Source: Leisingera sp. ANG1 (lineage in GTDB: Bacteria; Pseudomonadota; Alphaproteobacteria; Rhodobacterales; Rhodobacteraceae). From it: DNA of 64,000 nt. The notes under the pieces are model-generated. The model was not told the DNA's origin. It searched no databases and saw nothing but the letters and a program-made list of their open reading frames with translations. How positions within the stretch are numbered: position 1 is the stretch's first letter; each line of letters begins with the position of its first letter. This document shows, piece after piece, positions 52,520 through 61,934 of this stretch. A program made the position numbers and the translations under genes. The stretch covers positions 369,552 to 433,551 of the forward strand of contig NZ_AFCF02000009.1 of assembly GCF_000203975.2 (NCBI RefSeq), in the 5' to 3' direction.

Positions 52520-55319
52520 AGCCCCCGCCGCTCAGTCGCAGCCCGCGGGCACAGGCCTGCCGGAACCGCTGGGTCCGCTGATCTGCGGACCCGCGGACAT
52601 CTTTGATGCCATCGGCATCCGGGCGCAGATCAAGGCGCTGGCAGAGGACACTGCACCCGCGGCCCTGCGCGGGGAAACAGTGAAAATCCTGAAGGCCGCA
52701 AACAAGGCTGGCCGCGCGGTCATTGCCGAAGCCTTCGCGGACAAACCCTTTGCCGCGCGCGAACTCACCCGTTCCTACACTTTCCTGACCGACGGGCTGG
52801 TGACCACAGCGCTCTATGTGGCCAGCGAGCTGCTGCATCCGCTGGCGACCCCGACCCGGGGCGAACGGATCGCCGTGATGGCGGTTGGCGGCTACGGCCG
52901 GGGGGAAATGGCGCCGGCCTCTGATGTCGATCTGCTGTTTCTAACTCCCTACAAGATCACCGCCTGGGCGGAGAGCGTGATTGAATCCATGCTCTACATC
53001 CTGTGGGATCTGCGGCTCAAAGTTGGCCACGCCAGCCGCACCATCAAGGACTGCATCCGCCTGGGCGGCGAGGATTACACCATTCGCACTGCGATGCTGG
53101 AACACCGGCTTCTGGCCGGCCATGCGCCGCTGGCTAAAGAGCTGGACAAGCGCCTGAAAAAGGAGCTGTTCTCCCAGGATGCACCGGAGTTTGTCGAGGC
53201 AAAGCTGGCCGAACGCGACGCCCGCCATCTGAAGCAGGGCCAGCGCTACATGGTTGAGCCCAACGTGAAAGAGGGCAAGGGCGGCCTGCGCGACCTGCAG
53301 TCGCTGTTCTGGATTGCCAAATACCTCTACCAGGTTAAGGATGCCGAAGATCTAGTGCCGCTGGGCCTGTTCCGCCCGGAGGAGATGGAATTGTTCGCCA
53401 AGGCGGCAACCTTCCTGTGGGCGGTGCGGTCACACCTGCATCTGGCAACGGGGCGCGCCACCGAACAGCTGACCTTTGACCTGCAGGTCGAGGTGGCCAG
53501 CCGCATGGGTTACGAGGACAAGGCGGGCCGCCGCGGCGTCGAAGTTTTCATGCAAGAGTATTTCCGCCACGCCACCCGCGTCGGCGACCTGACCCGCATC
53601 TTCCTGACCAAGCTGGAGGCCAGCCAGCAAAAGAACGCACCGCTCCTGGAGCGGATTTTCCGCCGCCGCCCGCGTATCAAGCCCGGCTACAAGGTGGTGA
53701 ACAACCGGCTGGACGTGATCGACCCCAAGGCCTTCCTCGAAGACCGGCTCAACCTCTTGCGGCTGTTCGAGGAAGCCCTGCGCACCGGCATGCTGATCCA
53801 CCCGGACGCGATGCGGCTGGTGACCGCCAACCTGCACCTGATCGACGACGGCATGCGCAACGACAAGGAAGCGCGGAAGCTCTTCCTGGACCTGCTGCTG
53901 AAACACGGCAATTCCGAACGCGCGCTCAGGCGGATGAACGAACTGGGGGTGCTGTCAGCATTCCTGCCGGAATTCGAACCCATCGTGGCGATGATGCAAT
54001 TCAACATGTATCACTCCTACACGGTGGATGAGCACACCATTCAGGTGATCGCCAACTTTGCCGCCATTGAACGCGGCGAATTGGAAGACGAGCTGCCGCT
54101 GTCGTCGGAAATCCTGCGCAAGGGTCTCAACCGCAAGGTGCTGATGGTGGCGATGCTGCTGCACGACATCGGCAAGGGGCGTGAGCAGGACCATTCGATC
54201 CTGGGCGCGCAGATCGCCCGCAAGGTCGCACCGCGGCTAGGATTGAAGCCTTCGGAATGCGAAACCGTGGAATGGCTGGTGCGCTATCACCTTCTAATGT
54301 CCGACATGGCGCAGAAGCGCGACATCGCCGACCCGCGCACGGTGCGCGATTTCGCCAAGGCAGTGCAGACAGTGAAACGGCTCGACCTGCTGCTGTTGCT
54401 GACCGTCTGCGATATCCGCGGCGTCGGTCCGGACACCTGGAACAACTGGAAGGCGGCGCTGCTGCGCGCGCTCTACGGCCAGACCCGCGCGGCGCTGGAG
54501 GGCGGCATGGAGGCCCTGAACCGCGAACACCGCGGCGTCTCCGCCAAGAAGGCCCTGCGCGAGGCGCTGCCGGACTGGTCCAAGGCCGATCTCAAGACCG
54601 AAACCGCCCGCCACTATCCGCCATACTGGCACGGGCTTCATGTGACCGCCCATGTGGATTTTGCCGAGATGCTGCGCGATTACACCGCCAAGGGCGACCC
54701 GGGCGAGGTGATGATCCGGCTCTACCCGGATGAGGACCGCGATGCCACCCGCGCCTGTTTCGTGATGGAGGACCACCCTGGCATCTTCGCCCGCATCGCC
54801 GGCGCCCTGGCGCTGGTCGGGGCCAATGTGGTTGATGCGCGCTCCTACACCACCAAGGACGGCTATGTGACCGATGCCTTTTGGATTCAGGACAGCGAAG
54901 GCCACCCCTTCGATCCGATCCGCCTGCACCGGCTCAAGCAGATGATCGAAAAGACCCTGAAGGGCGAGGTGATCACCCGCGATGCCCTGAAATCCCGCGA
55001 CAAGATCAAGAAGCGCGAACGCGCCTTCAAGGTGCCGACCCATATCACTTTCGATAACGAAGGCTCGGAAATCTACACCATCATCGAGGTCGATACCCGT
55101 GACCGGCCCGGCCTGCTCTATGACCTCGCCCGCACCCTGGCCTCCGCCAATGTCTATATTGCCAATGCGGTGATTGCGACCTATGGCGAGCAGGTGGTGG
55201 ATGCCTTCTATGTCAAGGACATGTTCGGCTTGAAATACTACGCGGACTCCAAGCAGCGGACGCTGGAAAAGAAACTGCGCGCGGCGATTGCCGAGGGTGC
55301 AAAACGGGCGGATACATGA
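52479..55319 (+). CDS. glnD: bifunctional uridylyltransferase / uridylyl-removing enzyme GlnD
   Basis: A 946-aa nitrogen sensor that modifies PII proteins according to glutamine. The nucleotidyltransferase domain has GGYGRGEMAPASDVDLLF at 137-154, with catalytic D149 and D151. The HD domain is near 562 (LLHDIGKGREQDHS). Two ACT domains lie at the C-terminus (VMEDHPGIFARIAGALA and VDTRDRPGLLYDLARTL). TTG 52479 is the only suitable start, AAGG lying about nine bases upstream. This gives a 41-bp overlap with the LpoA-like gene. It overlaps murJ by four bases. Confidence 0.94.
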   Translation: MTQPQAASQAQASKAPAAQSQPAGTGLPEPLGPLICGPADIFDAIGIRAQIKALAEDTAPAALRGETVKILKAANKAGRAVIAEAFADKPFAARELTRSYTFLTDGLVTTALYVASELLHPLATPTRGERIAVMAVGGYGRGEMAPASDVDLLFLTPYKITAWAESVIESMLYILWDLRLKVGHASRTIKDCIRLGGEDYTIRTAMLEHRLLAGHAPLAKELDKRLKKELFSQDAPEFVEAKLAERDARHLKQGQRYMVEPNVKEGKGGLRDLQSLFWIAKYLYQVKDAEDLVPLGLFRPEEMELFAKAATFLWAVRSHLHLATGRATEQLTFDLQVEVASRMGYEDKAGRRGVEVFMQEYFRHATRVGDLTRIFLTKLEASQQKNAPLLERIFRRRPRIKPGYKVVNNRLDVIDPKAFLEDRLNLLRLFEEALRTGMLIHPDAMRLVTANLHLIDDGMRNDKEARKLFLDLLLKHGNSERALRRMNELGVLSAFLPEFEPIVAMMQFNMYHSYTVDEHTIQVIANFAAIERGELEDELPLSSEILRKGLNRKVLMVAMLLHDIGKGREQDHSILGAQIARKVAPRLGLKPSECETVEWLVRYHLLMSDMAQKRDIADPRTVRDFAKAVQTVKRLDLLLLLTVCDIRGVGPDTWNNWKAALLRALYGQTRAALEGGMEALNREHRGVSAKKALREALPDWSKADLKTETARHYPPYWHGLHVTAHVDFAEMLRDYTAKGDPGEVMIRLYPDEDRDATRACFVMEDHPGIFARIAGALALVGANVVDARSYTTKDGYVTDAFWIQDSEGHPFDPIRLHRLKQMIEKTLKGEVITRDALKSRDKIKKRERAFKVPTHITFDNEGSEIYTIIEVDTRDRPGLLYDLARTLASANVYIANAVIATYGEQVVDAFYVKDMFGLKYYADSKQRTLEKKLRAAIAEGAKRADT

Positions 55320-56866
55320 AACCGATCAAATTGCTGTCGGGCTTCCTGACCGTTGGGTTCTGGACGCTGGCAAGCCGTGTGCTGGGCTTTGCCCGCGAAA
55401 TCCTGATTGCCGCCTTCATCGGTCCGGGGCCGGTGCTGGACGCTTTCATCGTCGCTTTCCGCCTGCCCAACCTGTTCCGCCGCTTCTTCGCCGAGGGTGC
55501 TTTCAACGCAGCCTTTGTGCCGGCATTTTCGAAACGCTACGAGGCGGATGAGAACGCAACCGCCTTTGCCCAGCAAGCCTTCAACCTCCTGGCGGCAGCG
55601 GTGCTGGCACTGGTCGGTCTTGGCATGGTGTTCATGCCGGGACTGGTCTGGCTGACGGCAGGCGGCTTCGTGGGCGATGCACGGTTCGATATGGCCGTGG
55701 GATACGGCTACATCGTCTTTCCCTACATCCTGTTTATGTCTTTGGCGGCACTGTTTTCTGGCGTGCTGAACGCCACCGGACGGTTTGCGGCTGCCGCCGC
55801 TGCGCCGGTGCTGCTCAATATCTTTGCCTGCTCTGCGATGGCAGCCGGGGCGGTCCTGGGCGGCGATGTGATTGTCTGGCTGGTCTGGACAATCCCGGTT
55901 GCCGGCGTGGCCCAGCTGGCACTCGTCTGGGCCGCGGCTGAAAAGGCCGGCATCCCTCTGCGCCCCGGCCTGCCGCGCTGGAATGCTGATATGCGTGCCC
56001 TGGTGCGTGTGGCGGTTCCGGCCGCGCTGGCCATGGGAGTCACTCAGATCAACCTGGTTGTCGGGCAGTATGTGGCCTCGGACATTGAAAAGGCCGCCAG
56101 CTGGCTGTTCATTGCCGACCGCCTGTATCAGCTGCCGTTGGGGGTCGTGGGCATCGCCGTCGGCATCGTTCTGCTGCCAGCCCTGTCCCGCCGCCTGCGC
56201 GCCGGTGACAGCGCCGGGTCCCAGGACGCCCTGTCCCGCGCCGGAGAGTTTTCACTGCTGCTGGCAGTTCCTTCGGCTGTTGCCTTCATGACCGTGCCAG
56301 TTCCGCTGGTCTCCGTTCTGTATGAGCGGGGTGCAACCGGCCCCGAAGACGTCGCGGCGATTGCCGTGGCCGTCGCCATCTATGGCGCTGGCCTGCCGGC
56401 CTTCATGCTGCAAAAGGTGCTGCAGCCGCTCTATTTCGCACGCGAGGACACCAGAACCCCGTTCCGCTACGCGCTGGTGGCGATGGCCGTGAACGCCGCT
56501 CTGGCCTTTGGCCTGAAACCGGTGCTGGGCTGGATCGCGCCTGCCATTGCCGCCTCTGCCGCCGGCTGGGTGATGGTGGCATTGCTGGCGCTCGGCGCCC
56601 GCGGCATGGGAGACGAAGCCCGTTTCGACGCCCGCTTCCGCCACCGCGCCTGGCGTATTCTTGCGGCCTCGGCAGCGATGGGCGCGGTGCTCTATGCCGT
56701 GGCCGCCTCCGCCGGCTGGCTGTTCACGCTGGACTACTGGCGCTACCTGTCGCTGCTGGGCCTGGTTGTCCTGGGCGGCGCGGTCTACTTCGCCACGGGT
56801 CAGGCCATCGGCGCCTTCCGCCTGTCGGAGTTCCGCAGCGCCCTCAGCCGGCGGAAACAGGCATGA
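55316..56866 (+). CDS. murJ: lipid II flippase MurJ
   Basis: A 516-aa MOP-superfamily membrane protein with about fourteen helices, which moves lipid II to the periplasm. The start MKPIKLLSGFLTVGFWTLAS and RVLGFAREILIAAFIGPGPV, LPNLFRRFFAEGAFNAAFVP are signature sequences, with the essential Arg residues in helix 1/2. It overlaps glnD upstream and the Crp/Fnr gene downstream by four bases each. Confidence 0.96.
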   Translation: MKPIKLLSGFLTVGFWTLASRVLGFAREILIAAFIGPGPVLDAFIVAFRLPNLFRRFFAEGAFNAAFVPAFSKRYEADENATAFAQQAFNLLAAAVLALVGLGMVFMPGLVWLTAGGFVGDARFDMAVGYGYIVFPYILFMSLAALFSGVLNATGRFAAAAAAPVLLNIFACSAMAAGAVLGGDVIVWLVWTIPVAGVAQLALVWAAAEKAGIPLRPGLPRWNADMRALVRVAVPAALAMGVTQINLVVGQYVASDIEKAASWLFIADRLYQLPLGVVGIAVGIVLLPALSRRLRAGDSAGSQDALSRAGEFSLLLAVPSAVAFMTVPVPLVSVLYERGATGPEDVAAIAVAVAIYGAGLPAFMLQKVLQPLYFAREDTRTPFRYALVAMAVNAALAFGLKPVLGWIAPAIAASAAGWVMVALLALGARGMGDEARFDARFRHRAWRILAASAAMGAVLYAVAASAGWLFTLDYWRYLSLLGLVVLGGAVYFATGQAIGAFRLSEFRSALSRRKQA

Positions 56867-57450
56867 GCCGCCTCTCCTGCGCCGCCGGCACCGTGCTGTT
56901 CCGCCCCGGGCAAGACTGCCCGGGCTTTGTCCGCCTCACCTCCGGCCGCATCAAGGTCACCCTGACGGCCGCCAACGGGCGTGAAGTCGTGCTGTACCGC
57001 GTAGGCCCCGGTGATGTCTGCCTGCAGACTTTTGCCTGCCTCACCGACGGCCGCAGCTATGCCGCGGAGGGCGTGGCCGAGACCGCACTGGAGGGTGAGG
57101 TGATCCCGCATGCCGCTTTCCGTCTGGCGATGTCGGAGGACGGAGTGTTCCGCAGCGATGTTCTGACAGCCGTTGCCCGCCGCTTTGCCGATTACGAACA
57201 GCTGGTGGAGGACGTCGCGCTCACCGGATTTGACGCACGGCTTGCCCGCGCGCTTCTGCGTCTGGCACAGACAGGCGACGATATCCGCATCACCCATGAC
57301 GCGCTGGCGGCCGAAACCGCCTCCGGCCGTGCCTTTGTCAGCCGCCGGCTGCGCGAGTTTGCCCGCCTCGGCCTGGTGGAAACACAGCGCGGCCACCTGC
57401 GGGTCCTGGACCGCACCGGGCTGGAGCGGGTGGCTCAGGATGAAACTTGA
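56863..57450 (+). CDS. Crp/Fnr-family transcriptional regulator
   Basis: A 195-aa regulator. Residues 5-110 form the cyclic-nucleotide-type beta barrel (GTVLFRPGQDCPGFVRLTSG, VLYRVGPGDVCLQT), and residues about 145-190 a winged helix with ITHDALAAETASGRAFVSRR. It is shorter than FNR (about 240) and has no N-terminal Fe-S Cys cluster. Cysteines 6, 19, 53 and 59 lie in or near the barrel. The start overlaps the murJ stop by four bases. A perfect palindrome downstream (57456-57470) and the DUF2892 gene suggest its own target. Confidence 0.88.
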   Translation: MSRLSCAAGTVLFRPGQDCPGFVRLTSGRIKVTLTAANGREVVLYRVGPGDVCLQTFACLTDGRSYAAEGVAETALEGEVIPHAAFRLAMSEDGVFRSDVLTAVARRFADYEQLVEDVALTGFDARLARALLRLAQTGDDIRITHDALAAETASGRAFVSRRLREFARLGLVETQRGHLRVLDRTGLERVAQDET

Positions 57451-57455
57451 GCTTT

Positions 57456-57470
57456 GGTGACACTGTCACC
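57456..57470. promoter_or_regulatory. palindromic site upstream of the DUF2892 gene
   Basis: GGTGACA-C-TGTCACC is a perfect 15-bp palindrome centred at 57463. With the -10 box TAAAAT at 57493-57498, transcription would start near 57505, which places the centre at about -42, the class II activator position of CRP/FNR proteins. Confidence 0.6.
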
Positions 57471-57492
57471 GACAGCCAGTGCCGCCGCGGTC

Positions 57493-57498
57493 TAAAAT
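57493..57498 (+). promoter_or_regulatory. -10 box of the DUF2892 gene
   Basis: TAAAAT. The region 17 bp upstream (CGACAG) does not look like a -35 box, as expected for an activator-dependent promoter. Confidence 0.5.
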
Positions 57499-57538
57499 AG
57501 GCTCAGAATTTCCAACCTGAGTTCGAAAGGACCACGCA

Positions 57539-57736
57539 ATGCCCCGTAACGAAGGCACCCTCGACCGCGCCCTGCGCATCATTCTTGGCCTGATCCTGCT
57601 GTCGCTGGTGTTCATCGGCCCGCAAACCCTGTGGGGCCTTATTGGCCTGGTGCCGCTGGCGACCGGCCTGATGGGTTACTGCCCGCTCTATCAGATGATC
57701 GGCCTCAGCACCTGCCCGCTGAAAAAGCAGGGCTGA
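57539..57736 (+). CDS. DUF2892 (YgaP transmembrane-type) protein
   Basis: A 65-aa membrane protein with two helices (about 10-28 and 30-46) and the family pattern RNEGTLDRALRIILGLIL ... GLMGYCPLYQMIGLSTCP. Cysteines 48 and 58 flank the PLY-x-x-x-GLST segment typical of the family. Standalone DUF2892 proteins often accompany sulfur-relay genes such as rhodanese, but no such gene lies here. AAAGGA is at 57525-57530. It lies next to a Crp/Fnr regulator and is the probable target. Confidence 0.88.
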   Translation: MPRNEGTLDRALRIILGLILLSLVFIGPQTLWGLIGLVPLATGLMGYCPLYQMIGLSTCPLKKQG

Positions 57737-57774
57737 CCTTTCCGGCAAACCCCGGATCAGGTGCGGCTTGTCCG

Positions 57775-57790
57775 CCGCGCGTCAGCGCGG
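57775..57790 (+). terminator. small hairpin between DUF2892 and rhomboid-like genes
   Basis: CCGCGC-GTCA-GCGCGG in the 117-bp convergent gap. There is no T-tract, and the rest of the gap holds no gene. Confidence 0.4.
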
Positions 57791-57853
57791 CCCGGCCCAA
57801 GGGCTGGCGATGCCCCGGCAGGGGCGTCACCAGCGGGCGGGAGCAACCCGGCT

Positions 57854-58540
57854 TCAATCGTGGCGGATGCGGTTCCTGATCCTCGCCCAGCCGCCCGGCG
57901 CCAGGAAAAACGACAGGCCAAAGCCGGTGGCAAAACCTGCCAGATCCGCCACCCAGTCCTTCTGGCCGCCAAAAAGCAAACCAAACAGCAGCTGCGCCCC
58001 CATCAGAAAGGCGATCAGCGAAAACGCCCGACTCTGCTGCGCCCCGACCGACGCCAGCGAGCGCCACAGCAGAAACGTGAACGCCCCGATCAGCCCGTAA
58101 ACCGCCGGAAACCCGCCCACCAGCGGTACCGGTGAGCTGACCAGCAGCGCATAGCCCAGCGCGCCGCCGGCACCGGACAGCAGGAAGATGATAACCATCG
58201 CCAGATCGCCCATCACCTCACCCACCATCTTGCCCATCGCCAGCACAAAAACGCAGACGAACAGCGCGTGGGTAAAGGCGCCATGCACGAAAATATAGGA
58301 CAGGAACCGCATCAGATGCTCCGGCACCCAGCGCCCGCTTTCCTGCATCCACCAGAAGATATCGCTGGAAAACGCATAGGACTGCACCGCCTCCAGCCGC
58401 CAGCCGATCGCCTCCGGGCCGCCGATGATGCCGCGCGCACCCAGCGAAAACACCGCCTCGATGCCGATGACGATCAGCACCAGCGCCACCACGGCGGCGG
58501 GCAGCGGGTTGACGGGGGCATTATGGGGCTGGCTGCTCAT
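57854..58540 (-). CDS. rhomboid-family membrane protein, catalytically inactive
   Basis: A 228-aa membrane protein with six or seven helices. The fold is recognised by RFLSYIFVHGAFTHALF near residues 78-94 and VYGLIGAFTFLLWRSL near 147-162. Where active rhomboids have GASG the sequence is GGFP, placing Phe144 at the catalytic Ser, and the catalytic His position is Asp199 in DWVADLAGFATGF. The usual Asn of the first loop (HLLFN) is Cys (HALFVC). It should therefore be a pseudoprotease that binds rather than cuts membrane proteins. The start at 58540 is before MSSQPHNAPV. It is convergent to DUF2892 and divergent from trpS. Confidence 0.85.
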   Translation of the reverse strand: MSSQPHNAPVNPLPAAVVALVLIVIGIEAVFSLGARGIIGGPEAIGWRLEAVQSYAFSSDIFWWMQESGRWVPEHLMRFLSYIFVHGAFTHALFVCVFVLAMGKMVGEVMGDLAMVIIFLLSGAGGALGYALLVSSPVPLVGGFPAVYGLIGAFTFLLWRSLASVGAQQSRAFSLIAFLMGAQLLFGLLFGGQKDWVADLAGFATGFGLSFFLAPGGWARIRNRIRHD

Positions 58541-58639
58541 TCTGGCTCCTTGCGGCACGGATTTCCCCGCGCCTGTTGACCTATCCTGGCCCCATGGGTA
58601 AGCGACGATGGTGCATAATTCCAGACGGGAGTTTCCGCG

Positions 58640-59668
58640 ATGAGCGAAACCAGCTTCACCCCGCGCGTGTTTTCGGGGATCCAGCCTTCGGGCAACCTGC
58701 ACTTGGGGAATTACCTCGGTGCATTGAAGCGCTTCGTCGACTGGCAGGCCAAGGACGTTGAGACCATTTACTGCATGGTCGACCTGCATGCGATCACCGT
58801 CTGGCAGGATCCTGCGGATCTCAAGAAATCCACCCGCGAGCTCTGCGCCGGTTTCATCGCCGCGGGCATCGACCCCGAGGATTCGATCCTGATCAACCAG
58901 TCCCAGGTGCCCGAGCACGCGCAGCTGGCCTGGGTGTTCAACTGCGTCGCCCGCATGGGCTGGATGCAGCGGATGACCCAGTGGAAAGACAAGGCGGGCA
59001 AGAACCAGCAGAACGCCTCGCTGGGCCTGTTTGCCTACCCGGCCCTGATGGCCGCCGACATCCTGGTCTACCACGCCACCCATGTGCCGGTGGGCGAGGA
59101 CCAGAAGCAGCACCTGGAGCTGACCCGCGACATCGCGATCAAGTTCAACCACGACTACGGCGTCAACTTCTTCCCGGAGACAGAGCCGGTGATCGAAGGC
59201 GCGGCCACCCGCGTCATGTCCCTGCGTGACGGCTCCAAGAAGATGTCGAAATCCGATCCCTCGGATGCCAGCCGCATCAACCTGACCGATGATACCGACG
59301 CCATCGCCAAGAAAATCCGCAAGGCCAAAACCGACCCCGAGGCGCTGCCCTCTGAAGTCAAAGGCCTGGAAGACCGCCCCGAGGCCCGCAACCTTGTGAA
59401 CATCTACGCGGCCCTGAACGAGCAGACCGTGGAGCAGGTTCTGGCTGATGTGGGCGGCCGCCAATTCTCGGAATTCAAACCGATGCTGGCGGATCTTGCG
59501 GTTTCCAAGCTGGCGCCGATCTCCACTGAGATGGCACGGCTGATGCAGCAGCAGGACGAGATCGACAAGATCCTGGCCCGCGGCGCCGAACGCGCCCGCG
59601 CGATCACCGCACCGATCCTGCGCCAGACTTATGACATCATCGGCATGGTGCCTCCGCCGGCGATCTAA
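58640..59668 (+). CDS. trpS: tryptophanyl-tRNA synthetase
   Basis: A 342-aa class I synthetase with the HIGH-like [20 protein letters not shown] near residue 11, KMSKS in [15 protein letters not shown] near 200-214 and the tryptophan-binding MVDLHAITV. The length is normal for bacterial TrpS. ATG 58640 follows GGGAGTT. A strong terminator follows. No tryptophan leader is apparent. Confidence 0.96.
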   Translation: MSETSFTPRVFSGIQPSGNLHLGNYLGALKRFVDWQAKDVETIYCMVDLHAITVWQDPADLKKSTRELCAGFIAAGIDPEDSILINQSQVPEHAQLAWVFNCVARMGWMQRMTQWKDKAGKNQQNASLGLFAYPALMAADILVYHATHVPVGEDQKQHLELTRDIAIKFNHDYGVNFFPETEPVIEGAATRVMSLRDGSKKMSKSDPSDASRINLTDDTDAIAKKIRKAKTDPEALPSEVKGLEDRPEARNLVNIYAALNEQTVEQVLADVGGRQFSEFKPMLADLAVSKLAPISTEMARLMQQQDEIDKILARGAERARAITAPILRQTYDIIGMVPPPAI

Positions 59669-59708
59669 CGCCCACCACGGCATCCGCCAGCGGAAAACAG
59701 CCTGATCC

Positions 59709-59741
59709 AAGCCGCCCCAGCCCGGGGCGGCTTTTCTTTTT
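59709..59741 (+). terminator. intrinsic terminator after trpS
   Basis: AAGCCGCCCC and GGGGCGGCTT form a 10-bp stem with a 5-nt loop, followed by a T-rich tract to 59741. Confidence 0.9.
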
Positions 59742-59819
59742 GCCCCGCGATGCGCAACTAACCCGGTGTTTATCCGTTATCCTTGTGCGGCCATGTGCCG
59801 GAACAAGAAAGGAACCGTA

Positions 59820-61901
59820 ATGAAACCGGGAATTTTCAAATCATCCACGGCGCTGGCAGTGATGATCTCGCTGGCGGCCCCGCTGCCCGCCCTGTCGCAG
59901 AACCAGGGCGGCAAGCAGATTGACCTCCGCCAGATGTCCGCTGCAGAAATCGGCGATCTGGTGGACCGCTGCCGCAAGCGGGCCGAACGGCGGCAGAAGA
60001 AGCTGGAAGCCGGTGAAGAAATCGAACAAAAGAACGGCAAGGTCGCAAGTTTCTGTCAGGCCTATGGCGAAGGCGCATTTGACCCCGCCCTGCCCGCAGA
60101 CCTCCAATCCGCCAGTGTTCTGGCAGGCATCGGTGCTGCGGAGACAGAGGTCACAGCGACGGCGGAACAGGGAGCCGGGGCGCAGGCAGAAGCTGTAGCG
60201 GAAGCCCAGAGCGAAACCGGCAGCGAAGATCAGCCCCAGGCTGAAGCTGCAGCGGAAACCGCCGGGCAGCAGGACGCGCAGGAACAGCCAGCAGAGGCTG
60301 AAGCGCAAGTAGAGGCCGAAGCTCAGGCTGAAGCCGAAGCGCAGGCACTGGCAGAGGCTTTGGCACAAGAAGAAGCTGAAGCGCAGGCTGCAGCTGAGCA
60401 ACAAGCGCAAGCCGAGGCCGAAGCTCAAGCTGCAGCAGAAGCACAAGCCGCGGCTGAAGCTCAGGCGGAAGCAGCTGCGCAGGCTGCGGCAGAAGACCAG
60501 GCGGCCGCTGCAGAACAAGCTGCAACAGAACAGGCTCAAGCAGAAGCGGCGGCACAGGCCGCAGCTGAGGAACAAGCCCAAGCAGAGGCTCAGGCTGAAG
60601 CCGAAGCACAGGCAGAGGCAGAGGTTCAAACTGCCCCCCAGGCTGATAGCAGCGGCGAGGCATCCGCAGGCGCCAGCGCCAGCGCCAGCGCCGAGGAAAT
60701 CGCTGCGGACCTTGCCCAGTCACAAGGCGAAACGACTGAAGAAACTGACAATCCTGAACTGGTTGAACAGGACAGTCAGGCCCAGGCTGATGCCCTGGCC
60801 GAGGAAACCAGCGAACCTGCTGCCGCCGCCGCGGCAGCCGCAGACGGCGCTGCTGCCGAAGGTGAGGCAGAAGTGACCGAAGAAGTGGTCACCGAAGAGA
60901 CCGCGCGCAGCTCTGACGAGGAATTCGAAACCGGCGTCAATGAAAACGCCCAGGCGGAAGCCCAAGCACCTGCCCCGCAGACCAATGCCGCCACTGAGGA
61001 GGACAGCGGCCTGTCGACCCGCGAGCGCAACGCCCTGCTTGGCCTAGGCGCGCTGGCGATCGGCACCTTGCTCAACAACGGCGGCAAGGTCGTGTCCAAC
61101 TCCGGCGACCGCGCCATCGTCGAACAGGACGGCCAGTACCGCGTCCTGAAAGACGATGACGCGCTGCTGCGCCAGCCGGGCTCCAACGTGACCACCTACC
61201 GCTTCCAGGACGGCTCCACCCGCACCGTGGTGGTGCGCGAGAACGGGGTTGAAGTGGAAACCATCCGCTCCGCCGAAGGCCGGGTGCTGCGCCGCACCAA
61301 ACTGCTGCCGGACGGGCGCAGCGTGGTGCTGTTCGACGACACCCAAAAGGCCGAGCGCGTGGTGGTCAACGAGCTGCCGCAGGTGCAGGACAACCGCCGC
61401 GCCTTCTCCAGCACCGGCGCGGTATCGGCAGAGGACCTGGCCGCGGCGCTGGCCGCACAGGAAGCCAAGACGGTGGACCGCCGCTTCTCGCTGGCGCAGA
61501 TCCGCAACATCGACGCGGTGCGCCGCCTGACGCCGGTGATCAACGTGGATTCGGTCAACTTCGACACCGGCTCCTCGGTGATCCGCCCGCAAGAGGCTGA
61601 AGAACTGGCAACGTTGGGCAACGCGCTGCGCGAGCTGATCGACCGCAACCCGGGCGAGGTGTTCCTGATCGAGGGCCATACCGACGCCGTGGGCGCCGCG
61701 ACCTATAACCTGGCCCTGTCGGACCGGCGCGCCGAAACCGTGGCGCTGGCGCTGACGGAGTATTTCGGCGTGGCACCGGAAAACATGGTGGTGCAGGGCT
61801 ACGGCGAGAGCGACCTGGCGGTCAGCACCCTGGCAGCCGAACGCGCCAACCGCCGCGTCGCGGTGCGCCGCATCACCCAGCTGCTGGGCAACCCGGGCTG
61901 A
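59820..61901 (+). CDS. large OmpA-family protein with Ala/Glu/Gln-rich region
   Basis: A 693-aa exported protein. A signal peptide (about 1-27, ending ALSQ) is followed by a short Cys-bearing domain (DRCRKRAERRQ, ASFCQAYGEGAF), then a very low-complexity segment made almost only of Ala, Glu and Gln (about 118-270), an acidic region up to about 385, and a hydrophobic glycine segment (RNALLGLGALAIGTLLNN). The C-terminus (about 575-690) is the OmpA peptidoglycan-binding domain: VNFDTGSSVIRPQEAEELA and IEGHTDAVGAATYNLALSDR. AAAGGAA precedes ATG 59820. It probably bridges the outer membrane and the wall, with the Ala/Glu/Gln part forming an extended helix. Confidence 0.9.
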   Translation: MKPGIFKSSTALAVMISLAAPLPALSQNQGGKQIDLRQMSAAEIGDLVDRCRKRAERRQKKLEAGEEIEQKNGKVASFCQAYGEGAFDPALPADLQSASVLAGIGAAETEVTATAEQGAGAQAEAVAEAQSETGSEDQPQAEAAAETAGQQDAQEQPAEAEAQVEAEAQAEAEAQALAEALAQEEAEAQAAAEQQAQAEAEAQAAAEAQAAAEAQAEAAAQAAAEDQAAAAEQAATEQAQAEAAAQAAAEEQAQAEAQAEAEAQAEAEVQTAPQADSSGEASAGASASASAEEIAADLAQSQGETTEETDNPELVEQDSQAQADALAEETSEPAAAAAAAADGAAAEGEAEVTEEVVTEETARSSDEEFETGVNENAQAEAQAPAPQTNAATEEDSGLSTRERNALLGLGALAIGTLLNNGGKVVSNSGDRAIVEQDGQYRVLKDDDALLRQPGSNVTTYRFQDGSTRTVVVRENGVEVETIRSAEGRVLRRTKLLPDGRSVVLFDDTQKAERVVVNELPQVQDNRRAFSSTGAVSAEDLAAALAAQEAKTVDRRFSLAQIRNIDAVRRLTPVINVDSVNFDTGSSVIRPQEAEELATLGNALRELIDRNPGEVFLIEGHTDAVGAATYNLALSDRRAETVALALTEYFGVAPENMVVQGYGESDLAVSTLAAERANRRVAVRRITQLLGNPG

Positions 61902-61934
61902 CAGGCCTGAAACCAGCCATATCTGAAAAGAAAC

